Below, piece after piece: positions 16,182-23,927 of a stretch of DNA of 64,000 nucleotides; positions within the stretch are counted from its first letter, which is position 1, and every line of letters starts with the position of its first letter. Under the pieces are notes generated by a model that worked only from the letters and a program-made list of their open reading frames with translations, was not told the DNA's origin and searched no databases. The translations under genes and the position numbers were made by a program. The DNA is from VRUE01 sp963824215 (GTDB taxonomy: Bacteria > Actinomycetota > Thermoleophilia > Solirubrobacterales > 70-9): assembly GCA_963824215.1 (NCBI GenBank), contig CAWGOE010000004.1:1054001-1118000 (forward strand), given 5' to 3'.

Positions 16182-17159
16182 TCAGGGTATGACCGACTCC
16201 AGGGTTTCGCCGAGGCGGGCGGGCCCGAAATCGATTTCCGGGGCGTCGACCCGCTCTCCCTCGCGAAAAAGGCCCGCTTCGAGCAAACCGTAGCTCGCCG
16301 CAGAATCGATCAGGCTGACCCAAGCGCGCGTATCGATCGGCTCGCCGTCAAGCAGCAGCAGGTAGAGCCCGTCGTCCTCACTCGAAGCATGGAAGTAAAG
16401 GACAACCTCGTGCCATGCCCCTTCCGCCACCGGGGCGAGGAACCGCTCCTCGCCCATCGCATCGCCGCTCGCCCAGAGCCCGCGCTGATCAGCGCTGCCG
16501 TCGTCCCAGAGCTGTAGGCCGAGACTGTGGCTTTCGTCCCCTTCGCCCGCGAAGCGCAAGATCAGGTTGTCCTCCCCGGGCGCCCGGTAGGCATCGGACT
16601 GGATGTAGAAGGAGAACGAGTAGGCGTACTCGTCGCCCACGTAGATCTGAACAGGCCCGGAGACGACGCCGCCGATCGGCCCGGGTCCACCAGAGGGATT
16701 CGGCGGCGGCTGGCTGCCGTCGCCGGGCGGGGGGCGAGTGGGCACGGGGACCGGGGCCGGCGAGGACGTCGGAGCGGACACGGGAGTGGCGACCGGCGCC
16801 GGAGGGGACGGCGGCGCCGAAGCAGGGGCGGGCTCTGGCGGGGGTGATCCCACCGGCTGGCTCATCACCGGGATCGCCACCTCGTGCGCCGGAGCGATTC
16901 CCGCTTGCGCTCGAGGATCCGCGCCGCCGACGGGTATGCCGCCGGCAACCAAGCGCGTCCCACCGGTCACAGCGGGCCTGGCCGCGGAGACGGCGAGCTG
17001 GCGGCCCGGCGTGAGCGCAACGGCCTCGCCGAGGCCAATCCCCAGCCGCGGGGCAATGCTCACCTGGGGGATGGTCGAGTCCTCCTCTCCGGGACGGAGG
17101 CTGACCAGCGCTGCGATCGCGAGCGCGATGAGCAGGGCGATCAACGAAACGATCGCCAA
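16182..17159 (-). CDS. membrane-anchored heparin-lyase-like protein with proline-rich linker (paralog 1)
   Basis: A 325-residue protein: N-terminal hydrophobic segment IVSLIALLIALAIAALVSL, a long Pro/Ala/Ser-rich linker (about residues 100-155), and a C-terminal beta-rich domain with VGDEYAYSFSFYIQSDAY, LGLQLWDDGSADQRGLWASGD and AWHEVVLYFHAS. This domain is shared with the genes at 17234, 36703 and 37932 and resembles the concanavalin-like polysaccharide lyase (heparin lyase I-type) fold. It is the most divergent copy: it lacks the N-terminal RSELILGG strand present in the others, and the His-Asn-Leu motif is replaced by EDNLIL. The only plausible start is TTG 17159. Probably acts outside the membrane on surface polysaccharide. 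Confidence 0.7.
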   Translation of the reverse strand: MAIVSLIALLIALAIAALVSLRPGEEDSTIPQVSIAPRLGIGLGEAVALTPGRQLAVSAARPAVTGGTRLVAGGIPVGGADPRAQAGIAPAHEVAIPVMSQPVGSPPPEPAPASAPPSPPAPVATPVSAPTSSPAPVPVPTRPPPGDGSQPPPNPSGGPGPIGGVVSGPVQIYVGDEYAYSFSFYIQSDAYRAPGEDNLILRFAGEGDESHSLGLQLWDDGSADQRGLWASGDAMGEERFLAPVAEGAWHEVVLYFHASSEDDGLYLLLLDGEPIDTRAWVSLIDSAASYGLLEAGLFREGERVDAPEIDFGPARLGETLESVIP

Positions 17160-17233
17160 CCCTGGGAACCCATTCCCGACCGCTACGGAGCGCGAAGCGA
17201 TCTGCCCACGATACCGCTAGACCAAACGTCCAG

Positions 17234-18424
17234 CTAGGGCGCTTCCAGGGTTGGTTCGCTCACCGGCATGACCGACTCCATCGTGTCGCCGAGCTTGGCG
17301 GCATCGAGGCGGATCTCCGACGTCCCCGGAATCTCCTCGCCGTTGCGATAGAGACCGTCCTTGATGTAGGCGTAGGGGGCGCCGGGGACGATCATGCTGA
17401 CACCGCTACGGGAATCGATCTGCACACCGTCGAGATAGACCTCGTAAAACCCTGCGCCAGCGCTCGAGGCTTTGAAGTGAATGACGATGTCGTGCCAGGT
17501 CTGCTCGGGAACGGGGGCCAGAAAGCGATCGCCACCCATCGCGTTGCCGTGCGACCAGAGGCCACGCCCGCCGCCCTGTCCGCCGTCTCCCGCGTAGTCC
17601 CAAAGCTGCAAGCCGAAGTTCGGACTGCCGCTGTCGGCGCTCTTGAACTGCATGATCAGGTTGTGCGCGCCAGGCCCTCCGTAGACCATCGTCTCGATGT
17701 AGAAGGAGAAGCCGTAGAAGTATTCGTCGCCCTCGCGAAACTGGACGGTGCCAGCGGTGCTGCCGCCACCATTGCCGCCCAGGATCAGCTCGGAACGGTC
17801 CTGTTCGCCAGTTAGCCGAACGGCGCTTGACTGCGCGCCATCGCGGACAATGTCCGTGGTCACCCTGGGCACCACGTCCCCGACCCCCGCCGTATTCCAA
17901 CCGCTCAAGCCGTTCTCGAAATCCGCCGCTAGCAGCGGAGGGGGAGGTGGTCCAGGGCTAGGAGGCGGAGGAGGTTCCGGCGCCGGCGGTGGGGGCGGTT
18001 CGGGCGCCGGCGGTGGAGGGGGTTCGGGGTTCGGTTCCGGGCCAGGGGGAGGGCTCGGCTCCGCGCCCGGCGAAGGGGGTGGCGGTTTGGCGTCCGTGGA
18101 GGGCGCAGACCCAACCCCAGGGGGACGCGCGGGCGAGGATGGTTGAACCGTCCCTGACTCCTGTCCATCGGCGCTCGGCGCCGGCAGGGCGCCAGCGACG
18201 AACCGGCGCTTGGCAACCGATGCGGGGCGACGCACATAGGCCGGGTGACCCGCCGCGACATCAAGGTTGTGGCCAGGACGCGCCGCGCCGAACAACCCGG
18301 ACCGAATTTGCGCGGGCACGCGAATCGAGGGCGCCAGCGAATCCTCCGAAACCGAGCTCGCCCCCACCAGCGCCGCGCCCATAAGCAGAATCAACACACC
18401 GCCCAGGGCGGAGAACCCGAGCAA
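17234..18424 (-). CDS. secreted or anchored heparin-lyase-like protein with proline-rich linker (paralog 2)
   Basis: A 396-residue protein with an N-terminal hydrophobic segment (LGGVLILLMGAALVGA), a proline-rich linker with E-P-P-P-P-P repeats (about residues 115-165), then a lyase-like beta-sandwich: NGLSGWNTAGVGDVVPRV, DRSELILGGNGGG, GDEYFYGFSFYIET, GAHNLIMQFKS, FGLQLWDYAG, GLWSHGN, TWHDIVIHFKASS and DGVQIDSRSGVSM. The TTG at 18424 is the only reasonable start and lacks a clear ribosome site. Neighbour of paralog 1 with a 74-base gap; the same domain appears twice in the polysaccharide locus, so a role in modifying or releasing surface polysaccharide is likely but unproven. Confidence 0.75.
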   Translation of the reverse strand: MLGFSALGGVLILLMGAALVGASSVSEDSLAPSIRVPAQIRSGLFGAARPGHNLDVAAGHPAYVRRPASVAKRRFVAGALPAPSADGQESGTVQPSSPARPPGVGSAPSTDAKPPPPSPGAEPSPPPGPEPNPEPPPPPAPEPPPPPAPEPPPPPSPGPPPPPLLAADFENGLSGWNTAGVGDVVPRVTTDIVRDGAQSSAVRLTGEQDRSELILGGNGGGSTAGTVQFREGDEYFYGFSFYIETMVYGGPGAHNLIMQFKSADSGSPNFGLQLWDYAGDGGQGGGRGLWSHGNAMGGDRFLAPVPEQTWHDIVIHFKASSAGAGFYEVYLDGVQIDSRSGVSMIVPGAPYAYIKDGLYRNGEEIPGTSEIRLDAAKLGDTMESVMPVSEPTLEAP

Positions 18425-18512
18425 TCGACCGGCGGTGGGAGTAAACGAACGGACGATTGACTCAAGATAGCGACTACTGGTATCGGGCGCACCCGACCGG
18501 TGTGACCAGCGG

Positions 18513-20771
18513 TCAGTAGGTCTCGACGACCTCGTAGAGCGTCGTGCGCTGGGCCGGCGAACGACCGGCGGCCCTGGCGGCGTCGATCAGCTGCTCGGGC
18601 TCGAGGCGGACGCCGTGCTGAGAGCCCGCCATGCGCGAGATGTTCTCCTCCATCAGCGTGCCGCCGAGGTCGTTGACGCCCCAGCGCAGGGCCTCGGTCG
18701 CTGCCCCGAGGCCCATCTTCACCCAGCTCGCCTGCAGGTTGGGGATCGTCCGCCCCAGGGCGAGGCGAAAGGCAGCGGTGTGCTTGAGGTTCTCGTCCGC
18801 GGAGATCTCCTCGATGCCGTGGGTGCGGCCGAGCATCGTGTTGAAGGGGATGAAGCTGAGCGGCACGAACTCGGTGATGCCGCCGGTGCGCTCCTGCAGG
18901 GCCCGCACGACCCGCATGTGCCGAGCCAGCTCGCGCGGCTCCTCGATGTGGCCGAACATCACGGTCGAGGTCGAGCGCAGGCCGGCGCGATGCGACGCTT
19001 CGATGATCTCCACCCAGCGGTCAGCCGGCAGCTTGTTGGGGGAGATCCGCTGGCGGACACCGTCGTCGAGCACCTCCGCCGCGGTGCCGGGAGTCGAGCC
19101 GAGCCCGCACTCGAGCAGGTACTCGAAGACCTCGTCGGGCTGCTTGCCCGAGCGCTCGCACATGTAGTCGACCTCCATCGGCGAGTAGGCATGCAGGTGC
19201 AACTGCGGCGCCACCTCCTTAGCCAACCGCAACCACTTCCCATACTCCTCCAGCGTCAGATCCGGATGGATGCCGCCCTGCATGCAGAGCTCGGTCGCCC
19301 CAAAGTCGACGGCTTCCTGGATCCGCGCCGCAAAGTCCTCCTCGGAGACTTCGTAAGCGTCCGGCGAACGGCGACCTTGACCGAAACCGCAGAAGGCGCA
19401 GCCAACGACACAAATGTTGGTGAAGTTGATGTTCCGATTGACGACAAAGGTCACCCGATCCCCAGCCAGCTCCGCCCGAAGCTCATCCGCAGCACTCCGC
19501 ATCTCCTCGATCACCTCAGGCCGCGTCTCGGCAAACAGCGCCGTCAGCTCGTCCTCAGATAGCTCAACCCCATCCCGCCCCTTCTCGATCGCTTGCGGCG
19601 CCAGCTTCGAATCAAGCGTCTCCTCACTCCGCCGCCCGGACCCTCGCCGCGGAATGAAGCTCCAGTACTTCAGCTTGATGACATCCAGGACCCCCTGCTC
19701 CATCCACTCTGAGTCCATGTACTGGGGATAAACGCACAGCCTCTCAGTCAGCGCATACCCCTTCGGCGCCAGCCCCTTCCGAACCTCGTGCGGGCTGGGA
19801 AAAGCGTGCTCGGGCGAAATGTGGTCGCCGTTAGCCGAAAGCCCACCGAGATCAGTCGCTCCAGCTTCAACCAGCTCGGCCCAAGCATCGGACAGATTCG
19901 GCGGCACCTGAATCCCAACATCCGGCATAAGGCGTTTGCACTCCCGAATCAGGCGCTTGATGTCCTCCACTGAGACGGGCGAGGCCCATGACGGGTGGGG
20001 TGGCGGGGACCCCTCCGCCGGGGCTCCGTCCCATGGCGGTCCAGGGCTCAGAGGAGTCGCCCTCCGCGAGTTCCCGTCGGAGGGGTCCCCGCCACCCCAC
20101 CTCTTTAGGGACGCCTCGTCGGCGATGTCAGCGACTTCTTTGCCGTAGTAGCGAGGGTGCGGAACGAAGTTCTGGAGGATGACCTCCTGGATGTGGCCAT
20201 AGCGATCGTGCAGAGCGGCGATCGCTTCCAAAGATTCGACTTGCTCCTGCTCCGTCTCGCCGATTCCAACCAAGATTCCGGTCGTGAAGGGGATCTTCAG
20301 CGCGCCCGCGGCCTCGATAGTCGCCAGGCGCTGAGCCGGATGCTTCGTCGGAGAGCCGGCGTGGACAGTGTCCATCAGTCGCTCCGAGACCGACTCGAGC
20401 ATCAAGCCCTGCGACGCAGTCACCTCGCGAAGCCGCTCTAGATCGTCGGAGCTGAGCACACCAATGTTCGTATGCGGCAGGATGCCCCGCTCAAGCGCCC
20501 GCTCGCAAGCCCAGACCACGTACGAGGTGAAGTCCTCGTGGCCCCACTCAGCCAGCTTGGCAGCGACGACTGGGTTGACCTCAGGTCGCTCGCCGGTGAG
20601 AACCAGCAGCTCCTTGGCGTTGCGTCGTTCCGCCTCGTCGAGCCGCTGCTCGACCTCGTCGGGAGCGTAGATGTGCGCCTTGTGCGTCGCGAAAGCGCAG
20701 TACTTGCAGTAGCACTGGCAGGTGCGGGAGAGCGAGAGCGTGTAGTTCCTCGAGAAGGTGACCCGGCGCAC
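18513..20771 (-). CDS. fbiC: FO synthase, fused CofG/CofH (FbiC), carrying a palindrome-encoded insertion
   Basis: A roughly 752-residue bifunctional radical-SAM enzyme that makes the deazaflavin FO. The N-terminal CofG half has the cluster motif TCQCYCKYCAFAT (CxxxCxxC); the C-terminal CofH half has ICVVGCAFCGFGQ. Other landmarks are TGERPEVN, GHIQEVILQNFVPHPR, VPPNLSDAW, GGIHPDL and FGHIEEPREL. Between EASLKR and SWASPVSVEDIKRL lies a 36-residue Gly/Pro-rich segment encoded exactly by a 108-bp palindromic element (19994-20101) that does not resemble family sequence. Start: GTG 20771 (RRVTFSRNYTLS) preferred over TTG 20780. Physically separate from the cof operon. Confidence 0.92.
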   Translation of the reverse strand: MRRVTFSRNYTLSLSRTCQCYCKYCAFATHKAHIYAPDEVEQRLDEAERRNAKELLVLTGERPEVNPVVAAKLAEWGHEDFTSYVVWACERALERGILPHTNIGVLSSDDLERLREVTASQGLMLESVSERLMDTVHAGSPTKHPAQRLATIEAAGALKIPFTTGILVGIGETEQEQVESLEAIAALHDRYGHIQEVILQNFVPHPRYYGKEVADIADEASLKRWGGGDPSDGNSRRATPLSPGPPWDGAPAEGSPPPHPSWASPVSVEDIKRLIRECKRLMPDVGIQVPPNLSDAWAELVEAGATDLGGLSANGDHISPEHAFPSPHEVRKGLAPKGYALTERLCVYPQYMDSEWMEQGVLDVIKLKYWSFIPRRGSGRRSEETLDSKLAPQAIEKGRDGVELSEDELTALFAETRPEVIEEMRSAADELRAELAGDRVTFVVNRNINFTNICVVGCAFCGFGQGRRSPDAYEVSEEDFAARIQEAVDFGATELCMQGGIHPDLTLEEYGKWLRLAKEVAPQLHLHAYSPMEVDYMCERSGKQPDEVFEYLLECGLGSTPGTAAEVLDDGVRQRISPNKLPADRWVEIIEASHRAGLRSTSTVMFGHIEEPRELARHMRVVRALQERTGGITEFVPLSFIPFNTMLGRTHGIEEISADENLKHTAAFRLALGRTIPNLQASWVKMGLGAATEALRWGVNDLGGTLMEENISRMAGSQHGVRLEPEQLIDAARAAGRSPAQRTTLYEVVETY
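19994..20101 (-). repeat. 108-bp palindromic element, copy A, in frame inside fbiC
   Basis: Perfect 24-bp inverted arms at 19994-20017 and 20078-20101 enclose 60 bases. Read on the minus strand the unit adds exactly 36 codons to fbiC without a stop. It shares length, arm pattern (GGCGGG...CCC.CCG) and the internal core GAgCCCT-N5-GCCAT with copy B at 23359-23466. Confidence 0.85.
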
Positions 20772-20801
20772 GGTGCCCAAGCTACTACTGCCGACATACG
20801 A

Positions 20802-20827
20802 CCGCCGGGCCCATCTGGGCCCGGCGG
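20802..20827 (-). terminator. strong GC hairpin between aquaporin and fbiC genes
   Basis: CCGCCGGGCCC (20802-20812), loop ATCT, GGGCCCGGCGG (20817-20827): an 11-bp perfect stem. It follows the aquaporin stop by 28 bases on the minus strand. There is no good T-run, so it may be a weak or factor-dependent terminator or an mRNA-stabilising hairpin. Confidence 0.55.
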
Positions 20828-20854
20828 TAGAACGAGACTAGGAAGAGGCGCCGC

Positions 20855-21619
20855 TCAGGCGGTGGAGCCGGCGCCTGGCTTCGGCGCCGCGGGCGCCTTG
20901 ACCTTCTCGGGCGGTTCGGTCGGCGCCGGGCCGCCGGGCTCGAGCACGAGCTTGTAGACAACCGCTGCGAGCAGCGAGCCGACGATCGGGCCGAGCAGAT
21001 AAGGCCAGACGCCACCCCAGTCGTTGCTGACCAGGGCCGGGCCGAACCAGCGAGCAGGGTTGAAGGAGCCACCGGTCAGCGGGGCGCCGACCATGACGAT
21101 AAAACCAAGCGTGGTGCCGATCGCAAGCGGTGCCCAGTCCTTGACGCTCTTCTTCGAGTAGACCGCGGCGAGGATGACGAGGACAAGGCAGAAGGTCCCG
21201 ATTCCCTCGATGATCATGCCCTGAAGGTTGCCAGCGAGCATGCTGCTGACTTCGGCTGCCCCGTAGTTGGTGGCGCGGCCCTCGTCGAGCAGCAGGCCCT
21301 TGGCGAGCAGCGCGCCGAGCACGCCGCCAGAGAGCTGGGCAAGCATGTAGATGACGGCGTCGATCGGGGCGATCCGTTTGATCGCAGCTGCAGCCAGGGT
21401 GACGGCGGGGTTGAAGTGACCGCCGCTGGCAACGCCAAACATCACGATCAGCCCAAAGAGCAGGAAGGCGTGCACGAGGCCAACGACCGCCATATCCGTG
21501 CCGAACTGGGGGTTGTTGCCGGTCGCCACGAACAACACGACCACGCTGACGACGAAAAACACAAGCAGGAAAGTGCCGATCAGCTCTGCGAGATATGCCG
21601 CAAATCCTCGTTGCTGCAC
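20855..21619 (-). CDS. aquaporin / MIP-family channel
   Basis: A 254-residue MIP channel with six hydrophobic helices and both half-helix signatures: GGHFNPAVTLA near residue 67 and GGSFNPARWFGPAL near residue 190. The N-terminus AAYLAELIGTFLLVFFVV is typical. The last 30 residues are a soluble proline- and alanine-rich tail (EPGGPAPTEPPEKVKAPAAP), unusual for the family. Starts at ATG 21619, diverging from the substrate-binding lipoprotein gene 89 bases away. Whether it carries water, glycerol or another small solute cannot be settled from these motifs alone. Confidence 0.9.
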   Translation of the reverse strand: MQQRGFAAYLAELIGTFLLVFFVVSVVVLFVATGNNPQFGTDMAVVGLVHAFLLFGLIVMFGVASGGHFNPAVTLAAAAIKRIAPIDAVIYMLAQLSGGVLGALLAKGLLLDEGRATNYGAAEVSSMLAGNLQGMIIEGIGTFCLVLVILAAVYSKKSVKDWAPLAIGTTLGFIVMVGAPLTGGSFNPARWFGPALVSNDWGGVWPYLLGPIVGSLLAAVVYKLVLEPGGPAPTEPPEKVKAPAAPKPGAGSTA

Positions 21620-21708
21620 TGGTTACGCCTCCTCTAGTCCCGTAAATCCCTCGGTTTCCGGGGCGGGAGTGTATCCGGAACTGGGAATGAAATAGTTTTC
21701 TCGGTCGA

Positions 21709-22674
21709 ATGAGACGAGCTGTCGCGCTGCTGGCGGCCGTCCTGCTGCTTGCCGGCGTTGCTGGCTGCGGCGAGGATGGCGCGGAACCGGGCGCGCCGCA
21801 AGGCGTGACGCTCGTGCTCGATTTCGTCCCCAACGCCGTCCATGCCGGCGTCTACACGGCGCAGGCTCAGGGCTACTACCGCGACCGGGGAATCGACCTA
21901 ACGATTCGCCAGCCGGGCGAATCGAGCGACGCTCCGAAGCTGCTCGCAGCGGGCCGAGTCGACTTCGCCATCCTCGACATCCACGACCTCGGAATCGCCC
22001 GCGAGCGCGGCCTCGGCCTCGTCGGGACGATGCCGATCGTGCAGCGCCCGCTTGCCGCGGTGATCGCCCGCGGCAACGGCCCGGTGCGCCGCCCCCGCGA
22101 CCTGCAAGGGCACACGGTGGGCGTGACCGGCCTCCCATCCGACGAAGCGATCGTCGACTCCGAGGTCAGCGCCGACGGCGGCGACCCCAGCAAGGTCGAC
22201 CGAGTCACGATCGGCTTCAACGCCGTCTCCTCTCTCGCCGCCGGCAAGGTCGACGCGGCAACCGGCTTCTGGAACGCCGAGGGGGTGGCGCTGCAGCGCC
22301 AGGGAATCCCAATCCAAATCTTCAAGGTGAACAGCTACGGCGCCCCGCCCTACCCCGAGCTAATCCTGACGACGTCTGAGCAGATGATCGAGCGCAATCC
22401 GGACCTCGTCGACTCAATGATCGCCGCTACCACCCGCGGCTACGAGCTCGCCTACGAGGATCCGACGCAAGCGCTCAACGACCTCCTGGCCGAGGTCCCC
22501 AGCTTGGAACGGGCCGACCAGTCGGCGCAGCTGCGTGTTCTGCAGCCAGACCTCCACCCCGCTCCGTTCGACGAACAGATACTGCGCGAATGGGCAGCCT
22601 GGGACCTCGATCACGACTTGCTCGAACGGCCGCTGAACGTGGACGAGGCGTTCTACGACTTGGACAGCAACTGA
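21709..22674 (+). CDS. ABC transporter substrate-binding lipoprotein, NMT1/THI5-like
   Basis: A 321-residue protein with a lipoprotein signal peptide (VALLAAVLLLAGVAGC, lipobox Cys at residue 20) and an NMT1/THI5-like binding fold: VTLVLDFVPNAVHAGVYTAQ, GYYRDRGIDLTIRQPG, DFAILDIHDLGIARERGLGL and LQGHTVGVTG. This family binds thiamine-pyrimidine precursors, sulfonates or nitrate-like ligands; the LDFxPNxxHxG motif favours the pyrimidine (ThiY-like) group. No permease or ATPase gene is adjacent, so it is an orphan here. Its last 22 bases overlap the tail of the convergent gene. Confidence 0.85.
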   Translation: MRRAVALLAAVLLLAGVAGCGEDGAEPGAPQGVTLVLDFVPNAVHAGVYTAQAQGYYRDRGIDLTIRQPGESSDAPKLLAAGRVDFAILDIHDLGIARERGLGLVGTMPIVQRPLAAVIARGNGPVRRPRDLQGHTVGVTGLPSDEAIVDSEVSADGGDPSKVDRVTIGFNAVSSLAAGKVDAATGFWNAEGVALQRQGIPIQIFKVNSYGAPPYPELILTTSEQMIERNPDLVDSMIAATTRGYELAYEDPTQALNDLLAEVPSLERADQSAQLRVLQPDLHPAPFDEQILREWAAWDLDHDLLERPLNVDEAFYDLDSN

Positions 22675-22979
22675 TCCACGAGCTGGGGCAGTTCGCGGGC
22701 CATACGTGAACGTGGGACCGCTAGGTCGATGCCGGCAGCGTCAGCCGCCTGCTTCGTCTCGACGTTGACGTGCGAGTAGTAGCCGAGAACTGGGATGCCC
22801 AATCCCACGAGAGCTTCCGGGTTCTCGGTATCGAGATCGGCAACAACAAGCTCTGCGTCATCGAGCGAAGCTTCCGTTAGGGCCGGGGAGAGAATTACGT
22901 CGTGTCCGGCCGCGCTAAGCATCGCCTCCACCTTGCTGCCCAGCAGCAAGTCAGCTGCCACGGCTACTACTCGCGCCAC
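22653..22979 (-). CDS. small receiver-like hypothetical protein
   Basis: A 108-residue protein starting at GTG 22979: ARVVAVAADLLLGSKVEAML, then SPALTEASLDDAELVVADLD, then IPVLGYYSHVNVETKQAADA. The alternation of strands and helices and the central acidic VVADLD resemble a CheY-like receiver fold, but the canonical acidic pocket and phosphorylation site are not convincingly conserved, so it would be a degenerate receiver. Its start overlaps the stop of the upstream gene by one base, so the two are coupled. Function unknown. Confidence 0.7.
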   Translation of the reverse strand: MARVVAVAADLLLGSKVEAMLSAAGHDVILSPALTEASLDDAELVVADLDTENPEALVGLGIPVLGYYSHVNVETKQAADAAGIDLAVPRSRMARELPQLVDQLLSKS

Positions 22980-23341
22980 TAGATCGCGCGGCGTTGGCGG
23001 AACTCTTCGCGGACGCTCTCTGGGCGTCCCCACATCTGCACGACCTCGGACCGTCCCTCACGAACCTCACGAACCTGCATCTCGCCAATCACCCCGTCGG
23101 AGTCCAGCTTCTCCAGCACTCCGACGACGCTCTCCGCGGCCGCAGCGTGACCGAAGCTATGCGCAACGAGGAGTCGCCAGTGCCAATCGGCCTCCGAGTA
23201 GGGCTGCGCATTGACCTGGCTCAGGGCAACCGCAGTATCGATGTACTGACTCTCATCCTCAATCCGCAAATCGACCTCAAGATCGGTCCAATCCGGCGGG
23301 AGCGCATCGAGCACCTCTCGGAAGTCAGCAGCTAGGCCCAC
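22979..23341 (-). CDS. conserved-looking hypothetical protein
   Basis: A 120-residue soluble protein beginning at GTG 23341 (GLAADFREVLDALPPDWTDL), containing EVDLRIEDESQYIDTAVALS, DWHWRLLVAHSFGHAAAAES and a basic C-terminus. No motif I can name. I stop the gene at GTG 23341 because everything upstream in frame lies in the 108-bp palindromic element B. It is directly coupled to the receiver-like gene, suggesting a two-gene unit. Confidence 0.65.
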   Translation of the reverse strand: MGLAADFREVLDALPPDWTDLEVDLRIEDESQYIDTAVALSQVNAQPYSEADWHWRLLVAHSFGHAAAAESVVGVLEKLDSDGVIGEMQVREVREGRSEVVQMWGRPESVREEFRQRRAI

Positions 23342-23358
23342 AGAGGAAGCGTATCTGT

Positions 23359-23466
23359 GTAGAGAGGGCGGGTGTCCCCCCGGAGGAACATTGGAGCCCT
23401 CCCCGGTAAGAACCCTTAAGGCCATCTCTATGCGGGTTCCTCTGGGGGGACACCCGCCCTCTCTAC
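23359..23466 (+). repeat. 108-bp palindromic element, copy B
   Basis: Inverted arms of 31 bp (23359-23389 and 23436-23466, one mismatch) enclose 46 bases. Total length equals copy A. The centre contains GAACCCT-N4-GCCAT, matching the core in copy A read on the other strand. The right arm covers the stop codon of the DtxR-type regulator gene, and the left arm ends 18 bases before the next minus-strand gene. Confidence 0.85.
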
Positions 23467-23927
23467 TCGGTGGGCGGCAGAAGATCGGGGCCCGGAATCG
23501 GCGTCCCATGGGGGTCGTGGCTGGGTTCGCCGAGCTTGGCGGCTATTAGCTCCTCCAGCTCCTCGGAGATGTGGTGCTCCAGAACCTCTGCCTCTGCGTG
23601 GACCAGGTCGGCGGGCATACCCAACGCCTCAGAGAGATATGCCTCGATCAGGCGATGATGGCGGATTACCTCTAGCGCTACTTTCTCTCCGGCCGGGGTC
23701 AAGGTGACGCCCTTGTATGGGACAAGCTCCACTAGGCCCATCTCATCGAGCCGTTTCAGCATCGAGGTCGCGGTCCCAGGGGCGACCCCAAGCCGCTCAG
23801 CAACCTCGCCGTTCAGTACCGGGCCCGTGCGATCGCGCGAGAGCGCGTAGATCGCCTTGGCGTAGTCCTCGATCGCCTCGGTGTTGGGGGAGCGGCGTAG
23901 GTCGCCGCCGTGAGCCGGCGCACCCAT
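23463..23927 (-). CDS. DtxR/MntR-family metal-dependent transcriptional regulator
   Basis: A 154-residue protein. Residues 15-75 form the winged helix: EDYAKAIYALSRDRTGPVLN, then EVAERLGVAPGTATSMLKRL and GLVELVPYKGVTLTPAGEKV. The dimerisation/metal-binding part follows with HHRLIEAYLSEALGM, VHAEAEVLEHHISEELEELI, supplying the His/Glu ligands typical of DtxR-family Fe/Mn regulators. No C-terminal SH3-like domain, so it is the short MntR-like type. ATG 23927 overlaps the stop of the ZIP transporter gene. It probably controls the multicopper-oxidase/ZIP operon it belongs to. Confidence 0.9.
   Translation of the reverse strand: MGAPAHGGDLRRSPNTEAIEDYAKAIYALSRDRTGPVLNGEVAERLGVAPGTATSMLKRLDEMGLVELVPYKGVTLTPAGEKVALEVIRHHRLIEAYLSEALGMPADLVHAEAEVLEHHISEELEELIAAKLGEPSHDPHGTPIPGPDLLPPTE

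Noticed and set aside
23359..23466. Ordinary rho-independent terminator for the DtxR-type gene
   Set aside because: The structure is far too long (31-bp arms, 46-base loop), lacks a T-run, and is clearly related to the element inside fbiC.
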